DNA of 7,308 nt from Akkermansiaceae bacterium (GTDB taxonomy: Bacteria > Verrucomicrobiota > Verrucomicrobiia > Verrucomicrobiales > Akkermansiaceae). Under the pieces are notes generated by a model. It worked only from the letters and a program-made list of their open reading frames with translations. It had not been told where the DNA came from and did not search any database. Numbering within the stretch: the stretch's first letter is position 1; each line of letters starts with the position of its first letter. Positions 6,867 through 7,308 of this stretch are shown here, piece after piece. The position numbers and the translations under genes were made by a program. The stretch is from assembly GCA_014379305.1 (NCBI GenBank), contig JACMMB010000238.1, positions 1-7,308 on the forward strand, written 5' to 3'.

Positions 6867-7308
6867 TTATTTTTTTTCGGTGTAATTCGTGTTGATCAAT
6901 GTCTTTTCGCCGGATTTTTCCGTAATGATGATGGTGAGCGTTTTTCCATCGCCTGAGTAACTGTTCGTGATGACGTTGGTGTCATTCAAGTTCATTGATT
7001 TGCTGCTATTGCTGCCGAAGCCGAGCGTCGAGGTTTCGGCATCGAAAAAAACCTTGAGTTGTTCCATGGTCTGATCGCTTTTGCCGGAGAACTGGCCCGT
7101 GATCTCATTTGCGGTGTCACTGTGGTAAGTGCTTATTCCATCAGTGATATCGGGAGCTTTCGGAACCCAGGCAGGCACTTGTGAAAGATCCGCCGAACCG
7201 ATCCGTGTGGTGTTTCCGTCCTTGTCCTTGACGGTGATTTTCCCCTCGGAGATGTCTTTGTAAGAAAGGGTGATCAACTCTCCATCCTTGGTGCGGATGG
7301 TCATCTCG
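6867..7308 (-). CDS. C-terminal part of a probably exported or anchored protein, unknown function
   Basis: The frame runs off the right edge of the window; 146 codons plus the stop (TAA at 6867-6869) are visible. An in-frame ATG at 7304 is preceded by another sense codon (Glu), so the true start is probably outside. The first 40 residues are beta-strand-like (MTIRTKDGELITLSY, then KITVKDKDGNTTRI). Next comes a PAWVP motif (about residues 44-48 from that Met) and a Thr/Ser/Asn/Gly-rich domain that includes MEQLKVFFDAETSTLGFG, closing with TLTIIITEKSGEKTLINTNY and a Lys-Lys end. From memory, a P-[AS]-WVP segment followed by a strand-helix domain occurs in small membrane-anchored Verrucomicrobiota and Acidobacteriota proteins of unknown function; this is not a verified match. 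There are no cysteines in the visible part. No terminator hairpin follows. Confidence 0.7.
   Translation of the reverse strand, partial: EMTIRTKDGELITLSYKDISEGKITVKDKDGNTTRIGSADLSQVPAWVPKAPDITDGISTYHSDTANEITGQFSGKSDQTMEQLKVFFDAETSTLGFGSNSSKSMNLNDTNVITNSYSGDGKTLTIIITEKSGEKTLINTNYTEKK

Overview
This is an ordinary-looking chromosomal segment of a GC-rich bacterium. Conserved single-copy housekeeping genes are mixed with lineage-specific proteins of unknown function. The protein flavour fits Verrucomicrobiota (a Luteolibacter- or Haloferula-like relative): a TsaD, a long-form xylose isomerase, a family-4-like uracil-DNA glycosylase and a large LOG-family protein, with weak or irregular Shine-Dalgarno sites. 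That placement is an inference from style, not a database result. No tRNA, rRNA, CRISPR array, transposase, integrase or phage gene was seen.

Layout. (1) 1-571, plus strand: an AT-richer gene for a two-helix membrane protein of unknown function, possibly cut at its 5' end by the window edge. It is followed by a GC-rich block without a recognisable gene (572-733). (2) 734-3228, plus strand: a probable operon of tsaD (tRNA t6A modification), a HAD-superfamily phosphatase and a membrane-anchored coiled-coil protein. (3) 3230-3257: a hairpin between convergent genes that serves as terminator for xylA and possibly for the operon. (4) 3287-4594, minus strand: xylA, complete, with every known active-site residue. 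(5) 4595-4694: a 100-base divergent intergenic region with a 13-base palindrome. (6) 4695-5510, plus strand: a uracil-DNA glycosylase that has lost three of the four iron-sulfur ligands of its family. (7) 5513-6337, minus strand: a LOG-family nucleotide hydrolase meeting the glycosylase tail to tail with a two-base gap. Its own promoter lies near 6395-6423. (8) 6517-6738, minus strand: a 55-residue small protein followed by a textbook intrinsic terminator. (9) 6867-7308, minus strand: the C-terminal part of a Thr/Ser/Lys-rich, probably exported protein that runs off the window.

The genes do not form one pathway. tsaD, the HAD gene and the coiled-coil gene are probably co-transcribed. xylA stands alone, with no xylulokinase or transporter visible, and it uses C-ending codons unlike the G-ending codons of tsaD. 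I find no convincing new multi-gene system. The best leads are the glycosylase with an apparently dismantled Fe-S cluster, the small protein transcribed from its own unit, and the compositional break at about 571 upstream of tsaD.
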